Below are positions 1 to 7,489 of a stretch of DNA of 34,539 bases, piece after piece. The DNA comes from RGIG8775 sp045128735 (GTDB lineage: Bacteria > Bacillota > Clostridia > Oscillospirales > CAG-272). Position numbers and translations under genes: made by a program. Every line of letters starts with the position of its first letter. The first letter of the stretch is position 1. The notes under the pieces were generated by a model. It was given only the letters and a program-made list of their open reading frames with translations. It made no database searches and was not told the origin of the DNA. The stretch lies in contig JBGVRT010000060.1 of assembly GCA_045128735.1 (NCBI GenBank), positions 1 to 34,539 of the forward strand. Direction: 5' to 3'.

Positions 1-101
1 ACGATTTTCATAGAAAAATCCCCCTTTAGTTATATTGTACCATATTCTTATCAAAATTTCAACCGTTTCCCTTTTCTTTGTTTACTGCGTATCAAAATTT
101 G

Positions 102-131
102 AGGGGTGACGGTTGATTTTCCGTCACCCCT
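102..131 (-). terminator. Hairpin terminator downstream of the flavodoxin-like gene
   Basis: An 11-bp perfect stem (AGGGGTGACGG at 102-112 with its complement at 121-131) closes an 8-nt loop. It lies about 40 nt past the final stop of the minus-strand flavodoxin-like gene. The bases that follow on that strand are CAAATTTT, so the U-tract is short and termination may be modest. Bases 1-101 are AT-rich and I see no gene in them. Confidence 0.55.
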
Positions 132-171
132 TGTCTTTTATTATCATCCCGATAAATTAGAATTTGATGAT

Positions 172-669
172 TTATTTTGTCTGCTCGTTAAACCATTTCA
201 TAAAAGCGGTGATGTTTTCTTCGCTTACATAGTTTTTATCGTGCGTTAGAAGCTCAAGCATTCGTTCATCATTTTCAGTTCGTTCTTTTTTGGATGATAA
301 TCCTTTGGTAAGCATATTTATCATAAACTAATAGATTCCGTGAAGCTTGGTTTTATCCATACCGCCTTGCATAGTGAAAAGCGGTGTTTCCTCAGAGATA
401 GAGTTTGCTTTGCGGACTTCCGCAACAGCTGTTCCTGTATCACAAAGTCCTACGGCACAAATAGCAGAAATCTTATATTTTTTTGTTGCTTTTTTATATC
501 CTTTAATATTGTTGGCAAAAAGCCAACCGAGATATATAATTTCAGTTCCTTTTTGTAGTTTCTTTGTGGCTTCGTTTAAAGAGTATACGGGCAAACCGAT
601 TTTTGCACCAAGCATTTTTGAATATTCTGCGGTATGACCTGTGTTAGAGGTATAAACAATCACTTTCAT
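172..669 (-). pseudogene. Flavodoxin-domain protein gene interrupted by an in-frame TAG
   Basis: The reading frame runs from ATG at 669 to TAA at 172-174 and would encode about 165 residues, a usual length for the small clostridial flavodoxin-domain family. Codon 114 is TAG (328-330), and the frame then continues without a shift for 51 more residues with a plausible family C-terminus (KGLSSKKERTENDERMLELL). The N-terminus has a flavodoxin-like phosphate loop, TSNTGHTAEY, expected to bind FMN. The interrupted codon follows HGIY and precedes FMINML; one substitution from a Lys, Gln, Glu or Tyr codon would explain it. The promoter and ribosome site are intact, so the loss looks recent. A sequencing error, or translation of the N-terminal 113 residues alone, is also possible. 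The substrate is unknown; these proteins are thought to carry electrons or reduce small molecules. Confidence 0.75.
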
Positions 670-714
670 ATAAACTCTCTCCTATTGTTCAAATTCTTAT
701 TTATCGGTGAGATT

Positions 715-743
715 ATTATATCATATTTTTATGAATTTTTCAA
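715..743 (-). promoter_or_regulatory. Sigma-A promoter of the flavodoxin-like gene
   Basis: On the minus strand, TTGAAA (738-743) and TATAAT (715-720) are separated by exactly 17 nt. A purine-rich ribosome site (AGGAGAG) lies a few bases before the ATG at 669. Confidence 0.65.
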
Positions 744-1095
744 TCGTTCAAGAAAAATGCAAGTGAAGCTGCTCCTTTTTGTTTTAAATTAAGTAATCGG
801 AAAAGCAACTGTTATGATATATCGTCATACAGTTGTTTTTTTGAAAATTTCTGAAGAGTTATGGTGTGTTGCCTGCTATTTAATAAGTGAACGAGCTTCC
901 CAAAGAAGCATTCACACAATTGAATAGCCTTATGCCGAGAGTTATACAGGATTTGCGGATAGTGTGCCACGATACGAGCTCGCCCACAAATGAAACAGTG
1001 CATAGCACGACCTGAAAATACTCGGTCAAACGGAGCGAAGGAAATGGCTCGGCATTAAGGTGCTTTTTCTTGATTTAATTTTATATATAATCTTA
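744..1095. other. Gene-poor stretch next to the integrase
   Basis: No convincing gene is present. A 63-codon minus-strand frame at 812-1003 has no good ribosome site, runs across the hairpin at 806-842 and resembles nothing I know. The stretch contains that orphan hairpin and an 8-bp palindrome CGAGCTCG near 974. It looks like spacer or decayed sequence of the adjacent element. Confidence 0.5.
806..842 (+). terminator. Orphan intrinsic terminator
   Basis: CAACTGT-T-ATGA (806-817) pairs with TCAT-ACAGTTG (825-835), with one bulged T and a 7-nt loop. Seven T follow directly on the plus strand. No plus-strand gene lies upstream within the window, so it may end a short RNA or be left from a lost gene. 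Confidence 0.5.
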
Positions 1096-1171
1096 GACAG
1101 TCTGCGGGGATTTTTGCTGAAATATAGTATAATGATAATGAGCAAGAATACAAAACTAACCGCAGGCTGTC
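1096..1171 (+). promoter_or_regulatory. Promoter region of the xis-int pair, flanked by an inverted repeat
   Basis: A TATAAT -10 box sits at 1128-1133; no good -35 is visible at 17 nt. GACAGTCTGCGG (1096-1107) and CCGCAGGCTGTC (1160-1171) form a 12-bp inverted repeat with one mismatch on either side of it. The arrangement would suit binding of a repressor or of the small HTH protein itself, but that is inference. Confidence 0.4.
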
Positions 1172-1185
1172 GGGAAGGAGGTATT

Positions 1186-1386
1186 ATGTTTGAAAACAAA
1201 TCGACAGAAATACCTGTTACAAAGAAATTGTTAAGTGCTACTGACATATGCGAAATACTTGGCGTATCGCGCAGTACTGCGTACCGCATTATCAAGCAAC
1301 TGAATGATCGGCTTGAAAAGCAAGGAAAAATTATTGTATCAGGTAAAATTTCTGCAAGATACTTTTATGAAAACGTGTATCTTTAA
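1186..1386 (+). CDS. Excisionase-like helix-turn-helix protein
   Basis: This small protein of 66 residues starts at ATG 1186, directly after a strong ribosome site (GGAAGGAGG, 1173-1181). An in-frame reading begins further upstream, but this start has the only good ribosome site. The centre (LSATDICEILGVSRSTAYRI, about residues 16-35) is a MerR/excisionase-type helix-turn-helix, and the basic C-terminus ends in YFYENVYL. Proteins of this kind directly upstream of a tyrosine integrase usually act as recombination directionality factors that bend DNA at the attachment site, or as regulators of the integrase. The integrase starts 54 nt downstream, so the two are probably co-transcribed. The excisionase role is inferred from fold and position. 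Confidence 0.7.
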   Translation: MFENKSTEIPVTKKLLSATDICEILGVSRSTAYRIIKQLNDRLEKQGKIIVSGKISARYFYENVYL

Positions 1387-1440
1387 TGGTTAAGGATTGT
1401 ATTCGAGCGATGATATTTGTTAGATAGGAGGTGAAATTCA

Positions 1441-2502
1441 TTGCCGACCTACAAAGACGAAAAGACCGGACTTTGGTACTGCAAATTTGTTTATAAGGAT
1501 TGGACGGGAAAAAGCATACAGAAAAAGAAAATGGGATTCAAGCTTCAGCGCGAAGCAAAAGAATACGAAATGGATTTTCTTAATCGCTTCAGCGGTTCAA
1601 CCGAGATGAAATTCAAAAACTTCGTTCAAGTATATCTGGAGGACTGTAAAGTTCGCATTAAGCCGACTACATACGCCGGTAAGGTAAATATATTTGAAAC
1701 ACATATTATCCCTTACTTCGGGGAAATGAAGCTGAATAAAATTTCGGCAACTACTGTGCGCCAATGGCAAACCGTAATGATGTCTAATGAAAAGAGATTC
1801 AAGAAAACGTATTTGAAAACCGTTAACAATCAGCTTTCTGCTTTGTTCAATTATGCTTGTAAGTATTACGGGCTCTCGGAAAATCCTGCGAAAATATGCG
1901 GTGCTATGGGAAAGAAAAAAGCTGACAAAATGCTTTTCTGGACACTTGATGAATTCAAAGCGTTTGAAAAGGCTGTCAGCGATAGAGTCGTCACAAGGAC
2001 CGTATTCAATTTGCTATATTGGAGTGGAATGCGTTCGGGAGAAATGATGGCTTTAACACTAAGCGATTTCGACTTTAAGGGAAAGGCAGTGGATATTAAC
2101 AAAAATTACGCTCGATTAGATAATGAGGATTTGATCTTAGAGCCGAAAACACCGAAAAGCAATCGAAGGATAACCTTGCCGGAGCACGTATGCGATCTGG
2201 TACAGGATTACGTTTCCCGGTTGGTTGACTATGAGGATGGAGATCGACTCTTTGATGTTAGCAAAGGTTTTCTGTATAATGAGATGGAACGAGGCTGTAA
2301 ACTCAGCGGAACAAAAAGGATCCGAGTACACGATTTAAGACATAGCCATGCAAGCTTGTTAATTGAACTTGGATTTTCTCCGCTGCTCGTTAGTGAAAGA
2401 CTTGGACACGAAGATATCCAAACCACTCTTGAAACCTATTCTCACCTGTATCCTCACAAAAATGAGGAAGTTTCGGACAAGCTGAATAAGCTGTGCGGAT
2501 AA
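1441..2502 (+). CDS. Tyrosine recombinase/integrase of a mobile element
   Basis: This 353-residue site-specific integrase starts at TTG 1441, after a good ribosome site (ATAGGAGGTGA). It has an N-terminal arm-binding-like segment (about 1-50), a SAM-like core-binding domain (about 55-150) and a C-terminal catalytic domain. The expected catalytic residues are all visible: Arg198 (SGMRSGE), Lys236 (EPKTPKSNRR), His297 and Arg300 (HDLRHSH), His323 (LGHED) and nucleophile Tyr333 (TYSHLYP). It resembles the Tn916/phage-type family of Bacillota. The gene points at, and ends 94 nt from, the 3' end of guaA, which fits an element inserted at that site with its body to the left. It appears intact. No other mobility gene is in the window. 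Confidence 0.93.
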   Translation: MPTYKDEKTGLWYCKFVYKDWTGKSIQKKKMGFKLQREAKEYEMDFLNRFSGSTEMKFKNFVQVYLEDCKVRIKPTTYAGKVNIFETHIIPYFGEMKLNKISATTVRQWQTVMMSNEKRFKKTYLKTVNNQLSALFNYACKYYGLSENPAKICGAMGKKKADKMLFWTLDEFKAFEKAVSDRVVTRTVFNLLYWSGMRSGEMMALTLSDFDFKGKAVDINKNYARLDNEDLILEPKTPKSNRRITLPEHVCDLVQDYVSRLVDYEDGDRLFDVSKGFLYNEMERGCKLSGTKRIRVHDLRHSHASLLIELGFSPLLVSERLGHEDIQTTLETYSHLYPHKNEEVSDKLNKLCG

Positions 2503-2520
2503 GGCTTCAAAGTGCCGTTA

Positions 2521-2542
2521 TGTACTTTTCGTGTACTTTTCG
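2521..2542 (+). repeat. Two tandem 11-bp repeats after the integrase gene
   Basis: TGTACTTTTCG occurs twice in direct succession, just downstream of the integrase stop. Short direct repeats at the end of an element next to int are commonly arm-type binding sites for the integrase N-terminal domain. That function is inferred from position only. Confidence 0.6.
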
Positions 2543-2551
2543 AAAAATGAA

Positions 2552-2588
2552 ATCCCGAAAACCCTTGTGGTATAAGGGTTTTCGGGAT
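2552..2588 (-). terminator. Terminator between int and guaA
   Basis: A perfect 15-bp stem (ATCCCGAAAACCCTT at 2552-2566 with its complement at 2574-2588) closes a 7-nt loop. On the minus strand it is followed by TTTCATTTTTCG, so it should stop guaA transcription. On the plus strand the following bases are poor in T, so it may only weakly stop int transcription. Confidence 0.75.
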
Positions 2589-2596
2589 GTAGTTTC

Positions 2597-3598
2597 TCAC
2601 TCCCACTCTATCGTTCCCGTAGGCTTAGGTGTGATATCGTAGAGTACGCGGTTTATACCCTCAACCTCGTTTGTGATTCTCTCGGTTATCTTATGAAGAA
2701 CCGCGTAGGGAATCTCCTCTACGGTTGCGGTCATAGCGTCCTTGGTGTTTACGGCGCGGAGGATTGCGGGCCAGCCCTCGTAACGGCTGTCGTCCTTGAC
2801 TCCAACGCTCTTGATGTCGGGAATTACAACGAAATACTGCCATACCTTCTCGGCAAGTCCGCACTTATCGAACTCGTCGCGGAGGATTGCGTCAGCCTCG
2901 CGAAGCGCGTGAAGTCTGTCGCGTGTGATAGCTCCAAGGCAACGGACACCAAGACCGGGACCGGGGAAGGGCTGACGATAAACCATAGCGTGGGGAAGTC
3001 CGAGAGCCTCACCGACTACGCGAACCTCGTCCTTGAAAAGGAGCTTGATAGGCTCGCAAAGCTCAAACTTAAGGTCCTCGGGAAGGCCGCCCACGTTGTG
3101 GTGAGACTTAACTGCCTTTTTGCCCTCTGCCTGCTTGATGCTTTCAAGAATGTCGGGGTAAATCGTTCCCTGAGCAAGGAACTCAACGCCCTCAAGCTTT
3201 CTTGCCTCGTCAGCGAACACCTCGATAAACTCCTTGCCGATTATCTTTCTCTTGATTTCGGGGTCCGAAACACCCGCAAGCAGGTTGAGGAAACGGTCGG
3301 TAGCATCAACGTATATAAGGTTTGCGTCAAGCTGATTTCGGAAAACCTCTATAACGTTTTCCGACTCGTTTTTACGCATCAAGCCGTGGTTAACGTGTAC
3401 GCAAACGAGCTGCTTGCCGATAGCCTTGATAAGAAGTGCGGCAACGACGGAGGAGTCAACGCCGCCCGAAAGAGCAAGCAACACCTTTTTGTCGCCTACC
3501 TGTGCGCGGACTTCAGCAATCTGCTCATCAATAAATTTCTGTGCAAGCTCGGGTGTGGTTATACGAGCCATTGTATCGGGTCTGACGTTAGAATTCAT
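2597..3598 (-). CDS. guaA: GMP synthase, ATP-pyrophosphatase subunit without amidotransferase domain
   Basis: This protein completes guanine nucleotide synthesis by adenylating XMP and aminating it to GMP. At 333 residues it covers only the ATP-pyrophosphatase and dimerization domains; the usual one-chain bacterial enzyme is about 510 residues. The PP-loop SGGVDSS is at 44-50, PFPGPGLGVRCLG marks the dimerization domain, and the C-terminus ends in the canonical KPTGTIEWE. The N-terminal class I glutamine amidotransferase domain of about 190 residues is absent, and the 260 nt upstream do not encode it. A strong TAGGAGG precedes the ATG at 3598, so this is the genuine start. It resembles the archaeal two-subunit form, where the amidotransferase is a separate protein. 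The partner is either elsewhere or replaced by free ammonia. The 3' end lies next to an integrase. Confidence 0.92.
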   Translation of the reverse strand: MNSNVRPDTMARITTPELAQKFIDEQIAEVRAQVGDKKVLLALSGGVDSSVVAALLIKAIGKQLVCVHVNHGLMRKNESENVIEVFRNQLDANLIYVDATDRFLNLLAGVSDPEIKRKIIGKEFIEVFADEARKLEGVEFLAQGTIYPDILESIKQAEGKKAVKSHHNVGGLPEDLKFELCEPIKLLFKDEVRVVGEALGLPHAMVYRQPFPGPGLGVRCLGAITRDRLHALREADAILRDEFDKCGLAEKVWQYFVVIPDIKSVGVKDDSRYEGWPAILRAVNTKDAMTATVEEIPYAVLHKITERITNEVEGINRVLYDITPKPTGTIEWE

Positions 3599-3655
3599 AA
3601 ATTCCTCCTAAAAAAAATAAATATAAAATAAAAAACATTTTCCTTTATACGCTAT

Positions 3656-3684
3656 ATTATAACAAATTTTTTTGAAAATATCAA
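3656..3684 (-). promoter_or_regulatory. Sigma-A promoter of guaA
   Basis: On the minus strand, TTGATA (3679-3684) and TATAAT (3656-3661) are 17 nt apart, about 60 nt upstream of the guaA start. I see no purine-riboswitch-like structure in the leader. Confidence 0.75.
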
Positions 3685-3799
3685 GAGCTTTTTGCCATCA
3701 CATTGACAAAAAATGTAATTTTTTTAACAAATCTTATAGATAAAATGCAAAAAAGAGGGTTTTTGCGTTTATAAAAATGTAAGTAGATGCAAAAAACTA

Positions 3800-3828
3800 T
3801 TGATTTTTTAATAAAATTAGTGTATAAT
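3800..3828 (+). promoter_or_regulatory. Sigma-A promoter of the phosphoglucomutase-uxuA operon
   Basis: TTGATT (3800-3805) and TATAAT (3823-3828) are 17 nt apart, 32 nt before the start codon. It is divergent from the guaA promoter. Confidence 0.75.
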
Positions 3829-3860
3829 TAAAACGTTAAACCAAATTTCGGAGGAAATAA

Positions 3861-5570
3861 ATGAACACAAACGACCTTTACTCTGTGTGGCGAAAGGCTG
3901 TTATCGATAACGCTGAGCTTTCTGCCGACCTTGATGGACTTGACGGCGAGAAAATATTCGACCGCTTCTACCGCGAGCTTGACTTCGGTACTGCGGGACT
4001 TCGCGGCGTGCTCGGCGCAGGTACCAACAGAATGAACATATACACGGTTGCACGCGCATCTGTAGGAATTGCAAAGTATATCTGCGAAAACGCAGGCGAG
4101 GGCGCAAGCCTTGCTATCGCCTACGACAGCAGAATAAACTCTGAGCTTTTCTCAAAGACTGCGGCGGCGGTTTACGCAGGCTACGGAATTAAGGTATATC
4201 TTTACCCATATCTTATGCCCACCCCCGCGCTTTCCTATGCGGTGAGAAATCTTCACTGCACCGCAGGCGTGGTGGTAACGGCAAGCCACAACCCCGCAAA
4301 GTATAACGGATACAAGGTGTACGGTGCGGACGGATGTCAGATAACCGAGGAGGTTGCGGGCAAGATTCTCGCGAAGATTGCCGAGTCTCCCTACTTTGAG
4401 GAAATACCGAGCTTTGACAAGCTTCTCGGCGAAGGAAAAATCGAGTACATCGGCGACGCTATCATAAACGGATATGTTGACGACGCCCTTGCCTGCGCTA
4501 GGGCAGACGGCGATGTTAAGCGCGACCTCAAGCTTGTTTACACCCCTCTTAACGGAGCGGGAAGAATGAGCGTGCTCAAGGCACTTGATAAGTGCGGTTT
4601 CAAGGACATCACCCTTGTAAAAGAGCAGACCGAGCCCGACGGAAATTTCCCCACCTGTCCCTATCCCAACCCCGAGATAAAGGAGGCGCTTGCACTCGGT
4701 CTTGAGCTTATGCAAAAGACGGGCGCTGACCTTCTCCTTGCTACCGACCCCGACGCCGACCGCGTCGGCACGGCAGTGCCCACAAAGGAAGGCTACAGAC
4801 TTATCAGCGGTAATGAAATGGGAATAATGCTTCTTGATTACATCTGCCGCAAGAAGCTTGAAAAGGGAACTATGCCTCCTGCTCCTATGGCGGTAAAGAC
4901 TATAGTTACCTCGGATATGACAAACGCGGTTGCCGAAAAGTACGGAGTGCGTCTTGTTGACGTGCTTACGGGCTTTAAGTACATCGGTGAGCAGATTGCC
5001 CTTCTTGAGGAGAAAAACGCGGTTGAAAACTACCTTCTCGGCTTTGAGGAGAGCTACGGATATCTTTGCTCTCCCTTTGTAAGAGATAAGGACGCAATTT
5101 CCACCTCGGTGCTTATCTGCGAGATGGCGAACTACTATAAGGCGCAGGGCAAGACGCTTGGTGACAGAATGAACGAGCTTTACGCTGAGTTCGGCTACTT
5201 CAAGAACTGCGTTGACAGCTTTGCCTTTGAGGGAAGCGCGGGAATGGAAAAAATGAAGTCGATTATGGAGAGCCTTCGCAACAATCCTCCAAGCGAGGTT
5301 ATGGGTTGCAAGCTTACTAAGGTCAATGATTATCTCAAGAGCGAGAGCTACGACGCGGAGGGCAACAGAGAAATTCTTACTCTGCCCAAGTCCAACGTGC
5401 TTAAGTTTGCCTTTACAAACGGTCTCGGCATCGTTGCGCGCCCCTCGGGCACAGAGCCTAAGCTCAAGATATATTATACAGTAAAAGCCGATTCCGAGGA
5501 AAAGGCAAACAAAATCGTCGCAAAGCTTACGGGCAAGGACGGCGAGTTCTCAACCAAATTTGTAAAATAA
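3861..5570 (+). CDS. pgcA: Phosphoglucomutase/phosphomannomutase (alpha-D-phosphohexomutase)
   Basis: This 569-residue cytoplasmic enzyme interconverts hexose 1- and 6-phosphates, most likely glucose, feeding glycogen, cell-wall and nucleotide-sugar synthesis. All family landmarks are present: the phosphoserine loop TASHNP with Ser142, the magnesium loop DPDADR (296-301), the sugar-binding loop GFEESYGY (394-401) and the C-terminal phosphate-binding loop RPSGTEPKLKIY (near 540). The length fits the long PgcA/PGM2-like subfamily rather than GlmM (about 450 residues). It starts at ATG 3861 after CGGAGG. A mannonate dehydratase gene follows after 35 nt with no terminator between them, so they are probably one transcript. 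Glucose versus mannose preference cannot be read from the sequence. Confidence 0.93.
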   Translation: MNTNDLYSVWRKAVIDNAELSADLDGLDGEKIFDRFYRELDFGTAGLRGVLGAGTNRMNIYTVARASVGIAKYICENAGEGASLAIAYDSRINSELFSKTAAAVYAGYGIKVYLYPYLMPTPALSYAVRNLHCTAGVVVTASHNPAKYNGYKVYGADGCQITEEVAGKILAKIAESPYFEEIPSFDKLLGEGKIEYIGDAIINGYVDDALACARADGDVKRDLKLVYTPLNGAGRMSVLKALDKCGFKDITLVKEQTEPDGNFPTCPYPNPEIKEALALGLELMQKTGADLLLATDPDADRVGTAVPTKEGYRLISGNEMGIMLLDYICRKKLEKGTMPPAPMAVKTIVTSDMTNAVAEKYGVRLVDVLTGFKYIGEQIALLEEKNAVENYLLGFEESYGYLCSPFVRDKDAISTSVLICEMANYYKAQGKTLGDRMNELYAEFGYFKNCVDSFAFEGSAGMEKMKSIMESLRNNPPSEVMGCKLTKVNDYLKSESYDAEGNREILTLPKSNVLKFAFTNGLGIVARPSGTEPKLKIYYTVKADSEEKANKIVAKLTGKDGEFSTKFVK

Positions 5571-5605
5571 AATTAGAAATATAAAACCGAAAGGAATTAA
5601 AAATT

Positions 5606-6682
5606 ATGAAAATGACACTCAGATGGTACGGTCCCGGTCACGACACCGTAACCCTCAAGCAGATCCGTCAGATCCCCGGTGTAACCGGCGTTATCACCAC
5701 ACTTTACGACACCGTTCCCGGTGAGGCGTGGAAGATGGAGGACATTCTCGCTCTTAAGAAAGAGGTAGAGGATGCAGGCCTTAAGATTCACGGTATCGAA
5801 AGCGTAAACATCAGCGACGATATCAAGACCGCAGGACCCAAGCGCGACGAGCACATCGCAAACTACATCACCACACTTGAGAGACTTGGTCAGGCAGACA
5901 TTCATATGGTTTGCTACAACTTTATGCCCGTTTTCGACTGGACGAGAACAGAGCTTGCAAGAAAGAGACCCGACGGCTCTACAGTTCTTGCGTACACTCA
6001 GGAGGCTGTTGACGCACTTGATCCCGAGAAGATGTTTGACTCTATCGCAGGCGATATGAACGGCACGGTTATGCCCGGTTGGGAGCCCGAGAGAATGGCA
6101 AAGGTAAAGGAGCTTTTCGAGCTTTATAAGGATATCGACGACGAAAAGCTGTTTGCTAACCTTAAGTACTTCCTTGAGGCAATTATGCCCGTATGTAATA
6201 AGTACGACATCAATATGGCAATTCACCCCGACGATCCCGCTTGGAGCGTGTTCGGACTTCCTAGAATCATCATCAATAAGGAAAACATCCTTCGTATGAT
6301 GAAGATGGTTGACGATCCCCATAACGGCGTAACCTTCTGCTCGGGCTCGTACGGAACAAACCTTAACAACGACCTTCCCGATATGATCAGATCGCTTAAG
6401 GGCAGAGTTCACTTTGCACACGTACGTAACCTTAAGTTCAACTCTCCCACAGACTTTGAGGAGGCTTGCCACCTTTCGTCTGACGGAACGTTTGATATGT
6501 ACGAGATTATGAAGGCACTCTATGAGATCGGCTTCACAGGTCCTATCCGTCCCGACCACGGACGTATGATCTGGGACGAGGTTGCAATGCCCGGTTACGG
6601 TCTTTACGACAGAGCACTCGGCGCATCTTACCTCAACGGTCTTTGGGAGGCTATTGAGAAGACTCACGAAAGAGGAGTTTAA
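5606..6682 (+). CDS. uxuA: Mannonate dehydratase
   Basis: This enzyme dehydrates D-mannonate to 2-keto-3-deoxy-D-gluconate, a central step in glucuronate use. At 358 residues it matches UxuA, and it opens with the family-typical start MKMTLRWYGPGHD. Residues at the positions expected for metal ligands are visible: His207 (NMAIHPDDP), Cys245 (VTFCSGSYG), His272 (VHFAHVRN) and Asp317 (RPDHGRM). It starts at ATG 5606 after AAGGAA. It shares a transcript with the upstream phosphomutase and ends at a strong terminator. Its usual partners, mannonate oxidoreductase, uronate isomerase and KDG kinase/aldolase, are not in this window. A long open frame on the opposite strand is a codon-usage shadow. 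Confidence 0.95.
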   Translation: MKMTLRWYGPGHDTVTLKQIRQIPGVTGVITTLYDTVPGEAWKMEDILALKKEVEDAGLKIHGIESVNISDDIKTAGPKRDEHIANYITTLERLGQADIHMVCYNFMPVFDWTRTELARKRPDGSTVLAYTQEAVDALDPEKMFDSIAGDMNGTVMPGWEPERMAKVKELFELYKDIDDEKLFANLKYFLEAIMPVCNKYDINMAIHPDDPAWSVFGLPRIIINKENILRMMKMVDDPHNGVTFCSGSYGTNLNNDLPDMIRSLKGRVHFAHVRNLKFNSPTDFEEACHLSSDGTFDMYEIMKALYEIGFTGPIRPDHGRMIWDEVAMPGYGLYDRALGASYLNGLWEAIEKTHERGV

Positions 6683-6695
6683 TCCCCAAATAATC

Positions 6696-6728
6696 AAAGG
6701 GCTGATTTGCAGGAATCAGCCCTTTTTA
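6696..6728 (+). terminator. Terminator after uxuA
   Basis: AAAGGGCTGATT (6696-6707) pairs perfectly with AATCAGCCCTTT (6714-6725) around a 6-nt loop, with the T run following. The stretch from 6729 to 6820 holds no gene; its last bases (TTTGCCCCCCTTG) resemble part of the repeat near 34430. Confidence 0.85.
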
Positions 6729-6820
6729 TGTGAAAAATATATTATGCCGATAAATTATTGTATGAAGCTGTGTTCGCACTGCACCACGTTCCTTTGCCCC
6801 CCTTGTTAAGCCTCTCTTTT

Positions 6821-7489
6821 TCAAAGCAACCTGAAAGCTCCTACCTGACCTCTGTATATGTCGGGGTCGTGGCAAGTAAAGCAGATGTATTTTTCCTTTG
6901 AGTATTCCTCAACAAAATATTTTGATATCTCCGGTGCACGCGATGCGCCGGTGGGTATCTTTTCTTTTAGATTCTTATTGGTGTAGCACTCGTCTCCGCA
7001 AAGCACGACCGTTTTGTCGCCGTGTTCAAAAAGCACAATGCAAGACCCAGCCGAGTGACCGGCAATTTTTTTGATAAAAATTTTGCTGTCAAGGTTGTAT
7101 TCATTCTCAAAGGTTACAACATCAAAGCTGTCGGGAATGTGTTTCTTTGCTCCCTTATACTCGTCTTGTTGAACGTAAAAGCGAGCGCTGATAAAGTGGC
7201 GCGACGATGCCACGTGGTCGGTATGTGAATGTGTCAGAATTACGTCGGTTATATCGCTTGGTTCAATTCCCGCAAATTTCAATGCCTCAGTGGGAGTGCA
7301 GAAAATTGACATTGGGAAACCGGCGCCGTTATCGCATCCGGCGTCAACCAGAATTTTACGCTTTTCCGTTTCTATAAGATAAAAGCAAAAGGTTATGGGT
7401 AGAAGGTTGTCTTTATTCCCGCCTTTGAAAATGTTGTTTTCGCCAAATACGGTGTCACCGTATTTTAAAACGGTAAGCTTTGCGCTCAT
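6821..7489 (-). CDS. Metallo-beta-lactamase-fold hydrolase
   Basis: This 222-residue protein has the two-metal hydrolase fold. It shows the signature THSHTDH (His87, His89, Asp91, His92), His145 (AGHSAGS), Asp166 (CGDE) and a late His near 208 (TCHDPD), so the metal set looks complete. The sequence is closest in style to the lactonase-like (AttM/AiiA) or general hydrolase branch rather than to glyoxalase II, but I cannot assign a substrate. Its ATG overlaps the stop of the upstream oxidoreductase by 4 nt (7486-7489), so the two are translationally coupled. No signal peptide is seen. A detoxification role alongside the oxidoreductase is an inference from context. Confidence 0.85.
   Translation of the reverse strand: MSAKLTVLKYGDTVFGENNIFKGGNKDNLLPITFCFYLIETEKRKILVDAGCDNGAGFPMSIFCTPTEALKFAGIEPSDITDVILTHSHTDHVASSRHFISARFYVQQDEYKGAKKHIPDSFDVVTFENEYNLDSKIFIKKIAGHSAGSCIVLFEHGDKTVVLCGDECYTNKNLKEKIPTGASRAPEISKYFVEEYSKEKYICFTCHDPDIYRGQVGAFRLL

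Noticed and set aside
172..669. Amber codon recoding in this organism
   Set aside because: spoVAD ends normally in TAG, so TAG works as a stop; recoding is not needed to explain one split gene.
812..1003. 63-codon minus-strand open frame
   Set aside because: No ribosome site, no recognisable composition and it runs across a terminator-like hairpin.
3600..3860. Possible purine riboswitch before guaA, or a separate amidotransferase gene
   Set aside because: No conserved riboswitch helices or loops could be recognised, and the 260 nt are too short and AT-rich for a 190-residue domain.
5597..6697. Long open frame antisense to uxuA
   Set aside because: It is a shadow produced by the codon pattern of uxuA; no ribosome site and no protein-like features.
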